Assembly (NCBI GenBank): GCA_026419775.2
Contig: JAOPGA020000434.1
Coordinates: 1 to 61,952 of the forward strand
From: Acrasis kona
Taxonomy: Eukaryota; Heterolobosea; Eutetramitea; Acrasida; Acrasidae
Direction: 5' to 3'
DNA: 61,952 nt
Part shown: piece by piece, positions 53,355 to 61,952 of the stretch
Layout: the number at the start of each line of letters is the position of its first letter
Position numbering within the stretch: the first letter of the stretch is position 1
Translations under genes and position numbers: made by a program
Notes under the pieces: model-generated
Told to the model about the DNA's origin: nothing
Database searches by the model: none
What the model saw: the letters and a program-made list of their open reading frames with translations, nothing else

Positions 53355-54461
53355 ATGATTACAATTTCCAAGACAAGGAACCTTTGGATTCCATGCCGCA
53401 GGTCATACAGGACTATATTCTGTGGCACTGACCAGTTCTCGCTACAATCTTTGATCAGATTACATCAAGAGAAGAGTCTAATAACAGAACTTGGAGTAAT
53501 ATGCCCAGACGACGGATCCACAACGGAGAAGTATAAAAACTTTGGACCTGTCAAGAAATACTGTGTGGACCACGGGATACCTTACACTCATCCAGCTAGT
53601 CAAAGTGTGATGAGAGTTTCGGACTTTCAAGATGCCAAAAGGAAGTTCAACATGCCTGAATCCGAACCAATCGATGTTCTTGCGGTTGTCAGTTTCAGAT
53701 ACTTTATTCCATCGAAGTTCCTTGTGAAGGATGAAATCAAGTTAGCCGCTGTGAACGCCCATCCAAGTCTCCTACCCCAATATAGAGGATGCGCTCCAAT
53801 ACACCACACACTATTAAATGGAGATGAGAAGACTGGTGTTTCCGTGATAGAGCTTAGCCCCAGTAAGATGGATATAGGAAGCATTATTTACCAAGAAGAG
53901 ATTGATGTTGGTCCTGAAGAAGTCTACTCGCAACTATATACCAGGTTAGCGGCCTTGGGAGGTGATATGATTCTAAAGACAATTAAAAACCTTCCAGACA
54001 ATCTACTCAACAAGAGAGATCAAGTAGAAAGTTCAGGATCAATCTCTTATGCAACAAAAATAAAAAAAGACATTAGTAAGATTGATTGGTCCAAGGACAC
54101 TAGCACTCAGATCTACAACAGATGGAGAGCGATAGGAGATTCTTATAGAGTTTTATGCGTCACTCAAGATCCCTTTTCACAACAACCAGAAACTGTTAGA
54201 CTTGTATTTAGAAACCTGCAACACCCATCCAAGAACAACATTGACTTTTTGACAAAGGCAGATCATGACTGGTCTCACATTCCAAAACACCTGAGCGTAC
54301 TCATACACGACAAAAGCACAAAAACAGTCTACTTTAAATGTAATGCAGACTCCTCTTGGCTTGGTTGCAAACAGCTACACTTTCAATGTAAGGGTAACGT
54401 GGACGCAAATACTTTTGCAGCTTCAACATTTGACAAGAAGGATCACATCATTTTAGAATAA
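53355..54461 (+). CDS. MTFMT: Mitochondrial methionyl-tRNA formyltransferase
   Basis: A single exon of 368 residues starts at the ATG giving MITISKTRNLWIPCRRSYR, a basic presequence. The formyltransferase core is IFCGTDQFSLQSL, then VVSFRYFIPSKFL, the catalytic loop VNAHPSLLPQYRGCAPIHHTLLNGD (Asn, His) and GVSVIELSPSKMDIGSII with catalytic Asp. A C-terminal OB-like tRNA-binding domain follows (SYATKIKKDISKIDWSKDT, WRAIGD). It formylates initiator Met-tRNA using 10-formyl-THF in mitochondria. It is separated by 80 bp from the NPC1-like gene on the same strand and is convergent with the Rxt3-like gene, 6 bp apart. Confidence 0.94.
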   Translation: MITISKTRNLWIPCRRSYRTIFCGTDQFSLQSLIRLHQEKSLITELGVICPDDGSTTEKYKNFGPVKKYCVDHGIPYTHPASQSVMRVSDFQDAKRKFNMPESEPIDVLAVVSFRYFIPSKFLVKDEIKLAAVNAHPSLLPQYRGCAPIHHTLLNGDEKTGVSVIELSPSKMDIGSIIYQEEIDVGPEEVYSQLYTRLAALGGDMILKTIKNLPDNLLNKRDQVESSGSISYATKIKKDISKIDWSKDTSTQIYNRWRAIGDSYRVLCVTQDPFSQQPETVRLVFRNLQHPSKNNIDFLTKADHDWSHIPKHLSVLIHDKSTKTVYFKCNADSSWLGCKQLHFQCKGNVDANTFAASTFDKKDHIILE

Positions 54462-54467
54462 AAGTTT

Positions 54468-55580
54468 TTATTTCTTCAACTTGAACTGCATAATTCTAAT
54501 ATTTTTGAAAGTTGTTTCCATTGGTCTTATAAGAACGCTATCAATCCCCCATTCAATGTCCCTCCAATCTAAATTGTCGTTGACCACTTCCCTTGTCTTT
54601 GCAAATGGATCAATGACAACAAACATGTACTTTTTTTTTTCGTGATCATAACTTATTTCGTATTTCATTCTTGGCGCCTCTAGTATTAGCATCTCATTTC
54701 CTTGTAGGCGTTTGCTTGTAAAATGTTGACTGCTCCATCCTTTATCGGCTACGGAGTTTAAAGTATATTTTAGGCAAGGTTCATTATCCAAATTGAACAC
54801 TACACTAACATTAGGTAAAAATCGATGTTGTTCTAGAGCACTATGGTCCATGGGAGAATTTTCAAAGTCATAGAATTGTGGCTTGGCATCCTCTACGGCG
54901 ACGGGAGTCAACTTATCGTAAAGAACCTTGACAGACTCCACCGAATATCCATTTGTGGTTGCATCGGGTGGATTAACCCAGTTTCTGGACCTAACATTGT
55001 TTCTGAAAGTAGCTTGGAATTTACTGAGGAGTTTAGATGGAGAATGGATTGACACTTACTGAGGTGGTGTGTGTATCTTGACGCTTACTAATAAACCTTT
55101 AATTTTTGACGCACTTCTTTGAAGTTCTGTAACCCTAAGTAATCCAACATGCTGACACGCTGTTGGAGAATAAGTTATATTACACTATTTACTATACTCA
55201 CCTCCTACTAAATCAGAATCCTCACTATAAATGTCCGTTCCATATACTCTCCTCTCCTCGATAGAATCAGCATCGTCTTCATCAGACTCGCCATTCTCCT
55301 CTTCCCGGTTACTATCGTCGCCATCAAGAGAAGAATTATTCGATTGAACGATGAAATATTTTGCGGGTATGAACACCTTGATAATAACTCCTGGCTTATA
55401 TGCGTCGAATAAACTAAGACCGGGCTCGTAAGTTATTACAGGCCTTGACGAAGATCTAATTTATTAGCAAGTTGTCGTGATTGTATCTTACTTTTTCCTC
55501 TTTTTGTTTTGTTGTGTCGCCTCTGCAGGTTGTTTTCTTTTGAGAGATTGTGGTACCGCTCCTGTGTCGGATGAGCTCAT
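54468..55580 (-). CDS. Rxt3-like histone deacetylase complex subunit
   Basis: Four exons (55580-55492, 55455-55202, 55159-55060, 55023-54468) with introns of 36, 42 and 36 nt encode 332 residues. A basic N-terminus (KRKQPAEATQQNKKRKK) precedes PVITYEPGLSLFDAY...VFIPAKYF, an acidic loop, and RRVYGTDIYSEDSDLVG. That motif, followed by a short strand and then FRNNVRSRNWVNP, is the Rxt3 signature (R-R-x-x-G-T-D-x-Y-x-D-D-S-D and R-S-R-x-W). Rxt3 belongs to the fungal Rpd3L complex. Every junction agrees in phase. The long C-terminal part (YDKLTPVAVEDAKP...) is also beta-rich. Function in this lineage is inferred. Confidence 0.7.
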
Positions 55581-55656
55581 GATGTACGTTTGTAAAATAA
55601 AGTAAACCATGAGACGTCAACTAATTTAGTTATTCCCAAGAGGACTTTGCTTCGTA

Positions 55657-56084
55657 ATGGAATCTACAAAGTTTATAGAACCAATTTTGTCATACGATAT
55701 CCATGTTTATTATGATGAGACCAAACCAGATCAAGTTCAATCAGCGAAACAATTATATGATAGGTTTGTGTCTACTTTTATGAACCAACAAGAAAAAAAG
55801 CTACCGACAACGCGAATTCATAAAATGGTCGGCAAAATTGGTCCACATCCAATTGCAATGTTTGGTTTGTTATGAATCATGTCCCATCTTTTCATCATTT
55901 TATAGAAATTGACTTCAAAACACCAGAAGAATTTTCGATACTTGTTCCCTGGATGCAACTTAATCACGGAATACACTCAGTCCTAATACATCCAAGGCTA
56001 GGAAAAGAACTTTTAGAACACACCCAATATGCTTTATGGTTAGGAGACAAACTCCCACTTGACACAAGCCGTTTCACATCATAA
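55657..56084 (+). CDS. DOPA 4,5-dioxygenase-family protein
   Basis: Two exons (55657-55864 and 55906-56084) with a 41-nt intron give 128 residues, the usual size. Family marks are SYDIHVYYDE near the start, KIGPHPIAMFEIDF across the splice junction, WMQLNHGIHSVLIHP, then GKELLEHTQYALWLGDKLPLD. The conserved His residues (HVYY, GPHP, LIHP, EHT) are in place for metal binding. Fungal members cleave DOPA in betalain-type pigment formation; many protist homologues have no known substrate. It is divergent from Rxt3 (77 bp apart) and 28 bp from the convergent clathrin-like gene. Confidence 0.88.
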
Positions 56085-56111
56085 AAAAACAATTCATAAT
56101 AAAAGTATACT

Positions 56112-57526
56112 TTAATAATGTTTAGCTTCAATGTCATTAAAATCAATTCCTCTATTTTCCAAGTACTGAAGGTATTCCATCAATGTCTCTCCACCAAGTT
56201 GTTGGAATCCATCGATCGCTCTTTGCGTCCTCAAAATTCCGTTCGGACTCTTTGCAACCAACTCAATGGCCTCCTTGGTCTTCTTTTTGCTCTTTAAGCT
56301 ATCAAAGTGAGACCAATACAAATCCTCAGCGTTAGGTAAGTTCATCCTACTTGCAATTTTCAGTGCAATCACTTGTTGGTTGCTCCGCATCAAATTACTC
56401 ATCAACAATTTGAAATCAATTTGTACACCGACGACCGCTCCTGCCTTTGTAATGCAAATCACTCCCTCGAGCATTTTCCTCTGAGGATCTGCTCTATACT
56501 TGCATCCACAAAAGACGCTATCTTGACCAGAAGTGATTTTTTGTTTGTGAATTAACGTTCCGCTCTCAATGTCGAACAAGTAAATCATTCCGAATTTACT
56601 CAACACAAACACACAACCTACTCTCTCTACCACCTCAATCATGAATGGAAAATCTTCTGGCGTTTGTAATTTGAACGGACATGTCTTTGTTTGTGGTCTT
56701 TTAGCAGTTAAGCTTTGAATGATTAATTTGGCATCCAAGTTGGTCGTTCGGTGTGAGGTGAAGAGTAATAATTCCGATGCGGCGTTGGATGATTCGAGCG
56801 ACTTGAAGTTGCAGAATGCGGCTGCGTGGGCATCTACTTTTGATGTTTTTCCATTGTGATGCAGTTGACCGGTTCCTTTCACGTTGTTATTTTCTCCAAA
56901 AGCATAGCTGATTATGATATGGGCTTCTTTCGATGGATCTGTATTGTAGCTGATGACTGACGATGGGGTTTCTTCTACATCTCTGGTGAAGATTTCCTTC
57001 AAATCTCCAGTCTTGTTGCTTTCGTCGATTTCCCAGTGATGTAAGGAGGTATTTGTTACGATTGCAACTGTTTTGGGACCTATCCACTTCCATAATTGAG
57101 GAAATTGTTTCTTTTCGGAAAAGTCAATCATGTTGACGCTTGCACCCTTGTTGAGATCGAAAATTTGAACGCCGGGACCCACTTTGGTATTGTTAATGAT
57201 TTTTAGAGTGAATGCGACTAACTTTTTAATCCTAACCATTTTTTATTGATGTTGACAATGGCTGAGTCAGCGTGGGCATTAGTCTTTACCAACGTCTTGT
57301 TGTTCTGAACATCGACCACAATGATTGATCTTTTTGTACTTTGTTGCTCTGCACCAGCAATTTTTGCTCTCACGCATATTAGATCGTCGGTGTCCATTGC
57401 AACTGTGGGAAATGAGACATCTTGTGCAGTTATGCCTTCATGGTCGGTTAGTTTGAATAATTCTTTTACTTCTATGGGTATAATTTTTTGTGGTGGTGCT
57501 GCTCCTCTCTCTCCTCCCTTGATCAT
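56112..57526 (-). CDS. Clathrin heavy chain-like protein, terminal domain only
   Basis: Two exons (57526-57223 and 57181-56112) with a 41-nt intron encode about 457 residues. They align along the whole clathrin heavy-chain terminal beta-propeller: FPTVAMDTDDLICVRAK, HADSAIVNINKKWLGLKMGPGVQIFDL (junction), LWKWIGPKTVAIVT, LHHWEID and FGMIYLFDIESGTLIHKQKI. The linker follows with LKIASRMNLPNAEDLYWSHFD and the start of the leg (GILRTQRAIDGFQQLGG...LMEYLQYLENRG). A TAA then ends the protein, with poly(A)-type AATAAAA beside it. The 1,200-residue leg that trimerises is absent. It could bind adaptor clathrin-box peptides without forming coats. Confidence 0.9.
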
Positions 57527-57529
57527 GTT

Positions 57530-58596
57530 TTGTGATGGTTGACTTGGTTTGCTAAAAATAAACAACAAACAAAGGAAAAACACAGAACTATTTGAATGTT
57601 CATGTAACATATGAAGGCCTGGCAAAAGTTAGCTTTAATTAAACCAGCATTTACACTACATTGAAGTGATTTTGTGTGTTTGTCAATTTTAAATTCTCAG
57701 TAAGCATCACAATTGAGCATTAACAATTAGCGATTAATACCTCAGCAACTTTTAAGCAGATAATCAGAAGAGCAACTCTAATCAATTAACATTACATTTC
57801 AATGTTAAAACATCAACATTTGATAGATATTCGATAAACCCATTTCTTCTATCATTCAGTAGAAATCTACAAGTAGATACAAAACGAGAGCAACGTGTAA
57901 AATTTAAGATGTGTTCCAAGGTGGTTCCAAGGTGGATCCGAAGGCTAACTTGACTAGTTTGCCCAATCAAAAAACAAATGCATATTAATTGAAAATGTAA
58001 TCTTTATTCTACTGGTTTTGAATCTTGATGAATGGGTGTTGAAGAAATGGTATAAACATGTACCTGTTACTACTTGTTTACCGCTCAATGCTCCACTAGT
58101 TCTCGATATTCCAGCTGGCATTGTTCTATCTGATGCGTCCCCTAATCCTAATTGGCCATTAATTATGTCTTTGTTGTCTATATGTTACGCATTAAAACCA
58201 AAAGTATATACACTGCCATCTGATATACATACTAATATCCATCCGTGTGTCATATTGCGTCAAGTTTGATAATATGTACACAGTCTGGACCATAATTGCA
58301 AATTCTTGAATCGGTGGTTCATTCAATGCCTGTTCTTCGCTCTTGATTTCATCCATTCAGGAATCAACCTAAGGAATCAACCCTAGAAATAATTCGAACG
58401 ATAAAAATTTTGACAAGTTCACACTTCATGTCACAATCAGTTTCATAGTCTCAACGTTCTGCATCCCAATACAAATCAAGCCGATTTATTATGTTGACAC
58501 CACGGAATTCAACATATTTGGTTAGATTCTTATGGAGCGTCTGACGCTTGGAACCGTTCACAATTCAAGAGGCAAGCAAACAAAAACAAAACAAGG
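57530..58596. other. Intergenic region without a supported gene
   Basis: About 1.07 kb between two divergent start codons. An 83-codon frame at 58018-58269 has no coding hallmark. GTGGTTCCAAGGTGGATCC includes a small local repeat near 57915. No RNA gene was recognised. Confidence 0.5.
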
Positions 58597-59805
58597 ATGG
58601 AGCACAACGGTGAATATGATTTAGGGGGACTACTAGAAAACGAACAGCTTCGCTTACACTTTCAGCGTTTCATGGTCTCTACACACAATGAAGCACCGTT
58701 CTTATTCTTGCAGGATGTACAGGTATAGTTTATACATGCCATGTTCTAACTATTTTAGAGATACACTGGTTATGTTGGTATAAGAACAAGGTACAACTCA
58801 GCATTACACATTATAAATGAATATTTGACGGTCGGCGCCATCCAAGAAATAAACATTAACGATAAATTGAGAAGTTCCGTCGTTCGGAATTTTAACAACT
58901 CATTAAATGGTGTCCCACTCAACAATTTATTTGACGAGATCAAACTGCTTGTCAGCATGGATATCAAGCAACACTGTCTGCCGGAGTTCTACTCCTCCGC
59001 CTTCTATAAAGATTACGTACAGGAGAACCGCAAGAGGAGGTATTCCAATAGAATAAGCGTTCGCGTCGGAACGCCATGTACCCCACGCTTCTATTATTGT
59101 GAGCGTCCCGAAGCAACCGATAGAGATTTTGACTTGCTACTATCAAGACTCAAGGATGAAGATTCATGGAAGTTGAATGAATCCCATCAATACCTCCAAC
59201 GATATGCTTCAAAGTACAACGATTTGTACCAGATTGAATCGAAAGACGTTTTTACATTTCCATTCCATCACGAAGAAATTTTTAACATTGTGAAATGTTC
59301 GAAGCATTCCGCATATATCGATGAACTACAAAGACTCAACACCACCTACTTGAATCACATCAAAGATGACACTTATTGTTCGGTAGAGACAATAACAGTC
59401 ATGTCTTGCGACTTTCCGATACGCGATAGATACTTTGCCAACATGACCTCAGTAAGAAGGGATTACAAGGGTAACATACTTGTAATCACAAAGGTGGCCG
59501 ACCTACCAAACGTCGGAATGAAAAGAAATGTGAGGGGACAGAATCTCACTGCTCACTATTTCGAAAAAATCAACGGTGGCTCGTGTAGATATACACTCAT
59601 GTCGTTAATCAACTTCTCGGGCTGTTCGGGAGCGTTGGGACTCGCCCGTAAGATTAGGATGATAACCAATGTTTCATCTTTTTATGAGTATATTGAAAAC
59701 ACTGCTTATAACAGAAGCATAGAGGGGGTAACAGGCCCAGGGGAGAACAGTGCGCTTGCAGAAAGCTTACATTACTTTGACCGTATGTCAACAAACGATC
59801 AGTGA
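58597..59805 (+). CDS. RGS-domain protein with a START-like C-terminal domain
   Basis: Two exons (58597-58722 and 58759-59805) with a 36-nt intron give 390 residues. Residues about 8-135 are an RGS domain: LLENEQLRLHFQRFMVSTHNEAPFLFLQDVQ, then IINEYLTVGAIQEININDKLRS, and SMDIKQHCLPEFYSSAFYKDYV near its end. The region about 175-370 resembles a START/SRPBCC lipid-binding fold (TVMSCDFPIRDRYFANMTSV, ILVITKVADLP, CRYTLMSLINFSGCSGAL). It would accelerate GTP hydrolysis on G-alpha and sense a lipid. RGS proteins with lipid-binding tails are plentiful in heteroloboseans. The START-like part is less certain than RGS. Confidence 0.78.
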
Positions 59806-60018
59806 CCAACTAGATCAATAAACAATATATTTATTTTAATTCTGTCTATAAAGATTGTGCAGTTTGTGATACGGGCGTTTATTGAACAATCACCTGTGCA
59901 TTATTTAGATTTGAAATATCGCGCACCAGGACTAGGCACTTTTGAATCAGCACTGTGAGACTTGGTAGTGAAAAAAACATGAGAGAAATCTGAACCTTAT
60001 TTAAGGACATAATTTTTA

Positions 60019-61952
60019 TTAAATTTCTTTTGATTTGGCCTCCATGTATCCTGTTATAATTCTTTTCAAGGCATAGTTAGGTACAATTAAGTCCTGACTT
60101 AAAGTACTTCTAGTGAGAGGAGATTTCCTGCTACCTTCCATAATTTTCATCAAACATTCCTTCTCATATGTATGTCCATCCGATGCGACAACAGGTTCGA
60201 TCATAATTTCGAGACTAACAGGACATTCTAAAAAATCTTCCAAATTAAACGAGTTGTTCTTCTTGTCTTCTCCAAAATCAAACAGTTGCTCATTGAATTT
60301 GTAAACATTTTCGTAGTCCACTGAAATTTTGCCATTGCCAACATTAATCAAGCACTTTTTTGAGTTTCTCACAACTTTTCCGTAACGTTTCACATCATTG
60401 TCTTTGTAAGCAATCAAATCTCCCACCTTTACAGGATCAACACTGGCTTCATTAATGAATCTGTAACAGTCCTCGATATCTAGTTCTGTGCCCAATTTTC
60501 TTGCAGATGTCAGTAAACTCTCCTTGTCAATCAATGATGTCACATTGTATTCGTCTAGTAAACTATTCATGTCTTGTGGATCACACTTCATGACTTCGCA
60601 TAACATCAAGCTGTCCTCACACTTGAACAATTTATTTAGCTCTTTAGCGATCAATATGTATTGCTTTGTGTCTCTGATTTTTGAAATGGTGATGACATTT
60701 ACTTCTCTGTCGTAGACGCAAGATGATTCATCATCGACTTGACTTGCGTTGATGATGGTGCCCTCATATCTATACTCACAAACAATCCCTCCAACTTGCT
60801 TGATTTGAATTTCTGTTAGTTTTTTCAAATGCTCTTCAATATTCTTGCAATTCTCAATTGATCGAAGAGTGCTTGTTATTTGTTGACTCAGGAACAAGCG
60901 GATAACAGCATCATAGAATTCTTGACTTGTAATGCTTTTTTGTAATCTACGCAAGTGGTCTGGCAAGTCATCTGTATCATATGTTTGGTTGTTATTGTAA
61001 GTCCACTCAACAACATCAGTTAACGATTTCAATCTGAGTTTAACTGCCAAATCTACTAGTTCTGTATTCAAGAATTTAATGGCATTCGAATCGATGCGCT
61101 TGAGTAGGTAAGGAGAATCATTGATTACGATCTTGTTATGTGGTTGTAAATGACAATGATTATCTAACAAGAAGCTACCTTTAAGGTCATCATTGTGATT
61201 GGTGATCAAACAATTGATCAAAAAAAGAACGAATTCAACGTTTCTTGGAGATAATCTCTCGTCCCTGGATGCGTGATAAAAAAAGCTCAGATAATTTCTA
61301 CATTTGTCTCTTGAAGGGTGTTCCATGACGTTCGCAAACAATTTATTGTGCTTGTACGATTCTGGAAGTTTATAAGCGTAGGGTGGATAGTCACAATCTA
61401 GTTCAGAAAAGACAATTTTTGAATCAATGAACTTGTCTTGAATAAAGATCTTTTCTGTAATTTCCTTGATTTCCGGTTCACTCAGTTCACTCAGTGTACC
61501 ATCCAAATATGCATATATTTTTTCGATAATTGCAAAATCAACAGGTTCTTCAATATGTAGAACCTTTTTAAAATGTTTTAAGACGTCCCTACTTGATAAT
61601 CTGTACTTATTTTTATGTGCCTTAACAAAATCTTGGTACTCATCTTGACATACATATTTAAAAGTATACATCAGAGCAATATGCTCTTTGCTAATGACAT
61701 CAGAAACTTTTTGAAAGATGTTGTTTGCAACTGCGCATCCCGGATACTTCTTACTTTCTAATTGTTTGATTGGGACAATATTAACATTCACTTGACGGTT
61801 GTAATCAAGTAGTGCTTTGAATTTTGCGTCTGCTTCATCTGAACCTCTTTTTATAGATGACAAACTATTTTGATAATCTGAAAGTTGTCGGTTTGTAGGT
61901 TGACAGACCAAACCATATAATCGTAGTTGTTGTAACCATTCGTCGGATAAGT
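60019..61952 (-). CDS. Sacsin-like protein with C-terminal U-box (5' end outside the window)
   Basis: The frame is open from the right edge to a stop at 60019, over 640 residues, so the N-terminal part lies outside. The body resembles the helical repeats of sacsin-type proteins (INDSPYLLKRIDSNAIKFLN, LAVKLRLKSLTDVVEW). The last 70 residues are a U-box: LEDFLECPVSLEIMIEPVVASDGHTYEKECLMKIM...KSPLTRSTLSQDLIVPNYALKRII, with the P-V-x-x-x-G-x-x-Y-E and N-x-x-L-K-x-x-I anchors. U-boxes recruit E2 enzymes, so this could be a chaperone-linked ubiquitin ligase. The sacsin link rests on a limited segment; the U-box is secure. Confidence 0.78.
   Translation of the reverse strand, partial: LSDEWLQQLRLYGLVCQPTNRQLSDYQNSLSSIKRGSDEADAKFKALLDYNRQVNVNIVPIKQLESKKYPGCAVANNIFQKVSDVISKEHIALMYTFKYVCQDEYQDFVKAHKNKYRLSSRDVLKHFKKVLHIEEPVDFAIIEKIYAYLDGTLSELSEPEIKEITEKIFIQDKFIDSKIVFSELDCDYPPYAYKLPESYKHNKLFANVMEHPSRDKCRNYLSFFYHASRDERLSPRNVEFVLFLINCLITNHNDDLKGSFLLDNHCHLQPHNKIVINDSPYLLKRIDSNAIKFLNTELVDLAVKLRLKSLTDVVEWTYNNNQTYDTDDLPDHLRRLQKSITSQEFYDAVIRLFLSQQITSTLRSIENCKNIEEHLKKLTEIQIKQVGGIVCEYRYEGTIINASQVDDESSCVYDREVNVITISKIRDTKQYILIAKELNKLFKCEDSLMLCEVMKCDPQDMNSLLDEYNVTSLIDKESLLTSARKLGTELDIEDCYRFINEASVDPVKVGDLIAYKDNDVKRYGKVVRNSKKCLINVGNGKISVDYENVYKFNEQLFDFGEDKKNNSFNLEDFLECPVSLEIMIEPVVASDGHTYEKECLMKIMEGSRKSPLTRSTLSQDLIVPNYALKRIITGYMEAKSKEI

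Noticed and set aside
58018-58269. 83-codon plus-strand frame
   Set aside because: No recognisable domain, no supporting context and composition like the surrounding spacer.
1-61952. CRISPR arrays, operons or bacterial-type signals
   Set aside because: The spliced genes show eukaryotic DNA; the only regular arrays are the foldback hairpins and coding repeats.

Overview
The window is nuclear DNA of a free-living protist. Twenty-nine spliceosomal introns can be placed by reading frame and homology. All are GT-AG and 35-48 nt long, the code is standard, and intergenic gaps are short (often under 150 bp). A nuclear gene for complex I subunit NDUFS3/Nad9, a CFAP20DC ciliary protein, an RGS protein with a START-like tail and a cathepsin B without an occluding loop fit a heterolobosean amoeba or amoeboflagellate. 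An Acrasis-like species would explain the nuclear Nad9, but this assignment is inference. Isolated ambiguous bases (n) occur only in repeat-like DNA (1-9.2 kb and 31.7 kb).

Layout. 1-9.5 kb is a mobile-element accumulation: a tyrosine recombinase domain, a large imperfect palindrome, a KDZ/Plavaka-like transposase, a DUF7869-type protein, a coiled-coil remnant, two orphan ORFs and local repeats. 9.8-29.6 kb is ordinary gene space: GST, glycosyltransferase, short-chain dehydrogenase, GPI-type serine protease, ERI1-like exonuclease, CSN5, NDUFS3, a secreted protein, Polo-like kinase, CtIP/Sae2, TRMT2A-like methyltransferase, a three-fold SUMO-like protein and cathepsin B. 29.6-32.2 kb is a second decayed patch with a hAT fragment and an HNH nuclease. 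32.8-35.6 kb holds a nuclease-fold plus kinase fusion. 35.6-38.3 kb holds an armadillo protein with Hsp70-lid-like modules. 38.5-39.65 kb is a foldback element carrying twelve copies of a stem-loop whose stems co-vary. 39.8-62 kb is gene space again: glutamine synthetase, secreted propeller, CFAP20DC, small secreted protein, LamG-GH85 endoglycosidase, DRAM/Frag1 membrane protein, TPR protein, short NPC1-like protein, methionyl-tRNA formyltransferase, Rxt3-like protein, DOPA-dioxygenase-like protein, a propeller-only clathrin paralogue, RGS protein, and a sacsin-like/U-box protein running off the right edge.

The genes do not form one pathway. Themes are endolysosomal traffic and degradation (clathrin domain, NPC1-like, cathepsin B, DRAM-like), ubiquitin/SUMO systems (CSN5, SUMO-like repeats, U-box), DNA repair and cell cycle (CtIP, PLK) and mitochondrial function (NDUFS3, MTFMT). 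Most domain-level novelty is in fusions and truncations: LamG-GH85, ARM-Hsp70 lid, nuclease-kinase, sacsin-U-box, clathrin head without leg, and NPC1 N-terminal domain on one membrane anchor.
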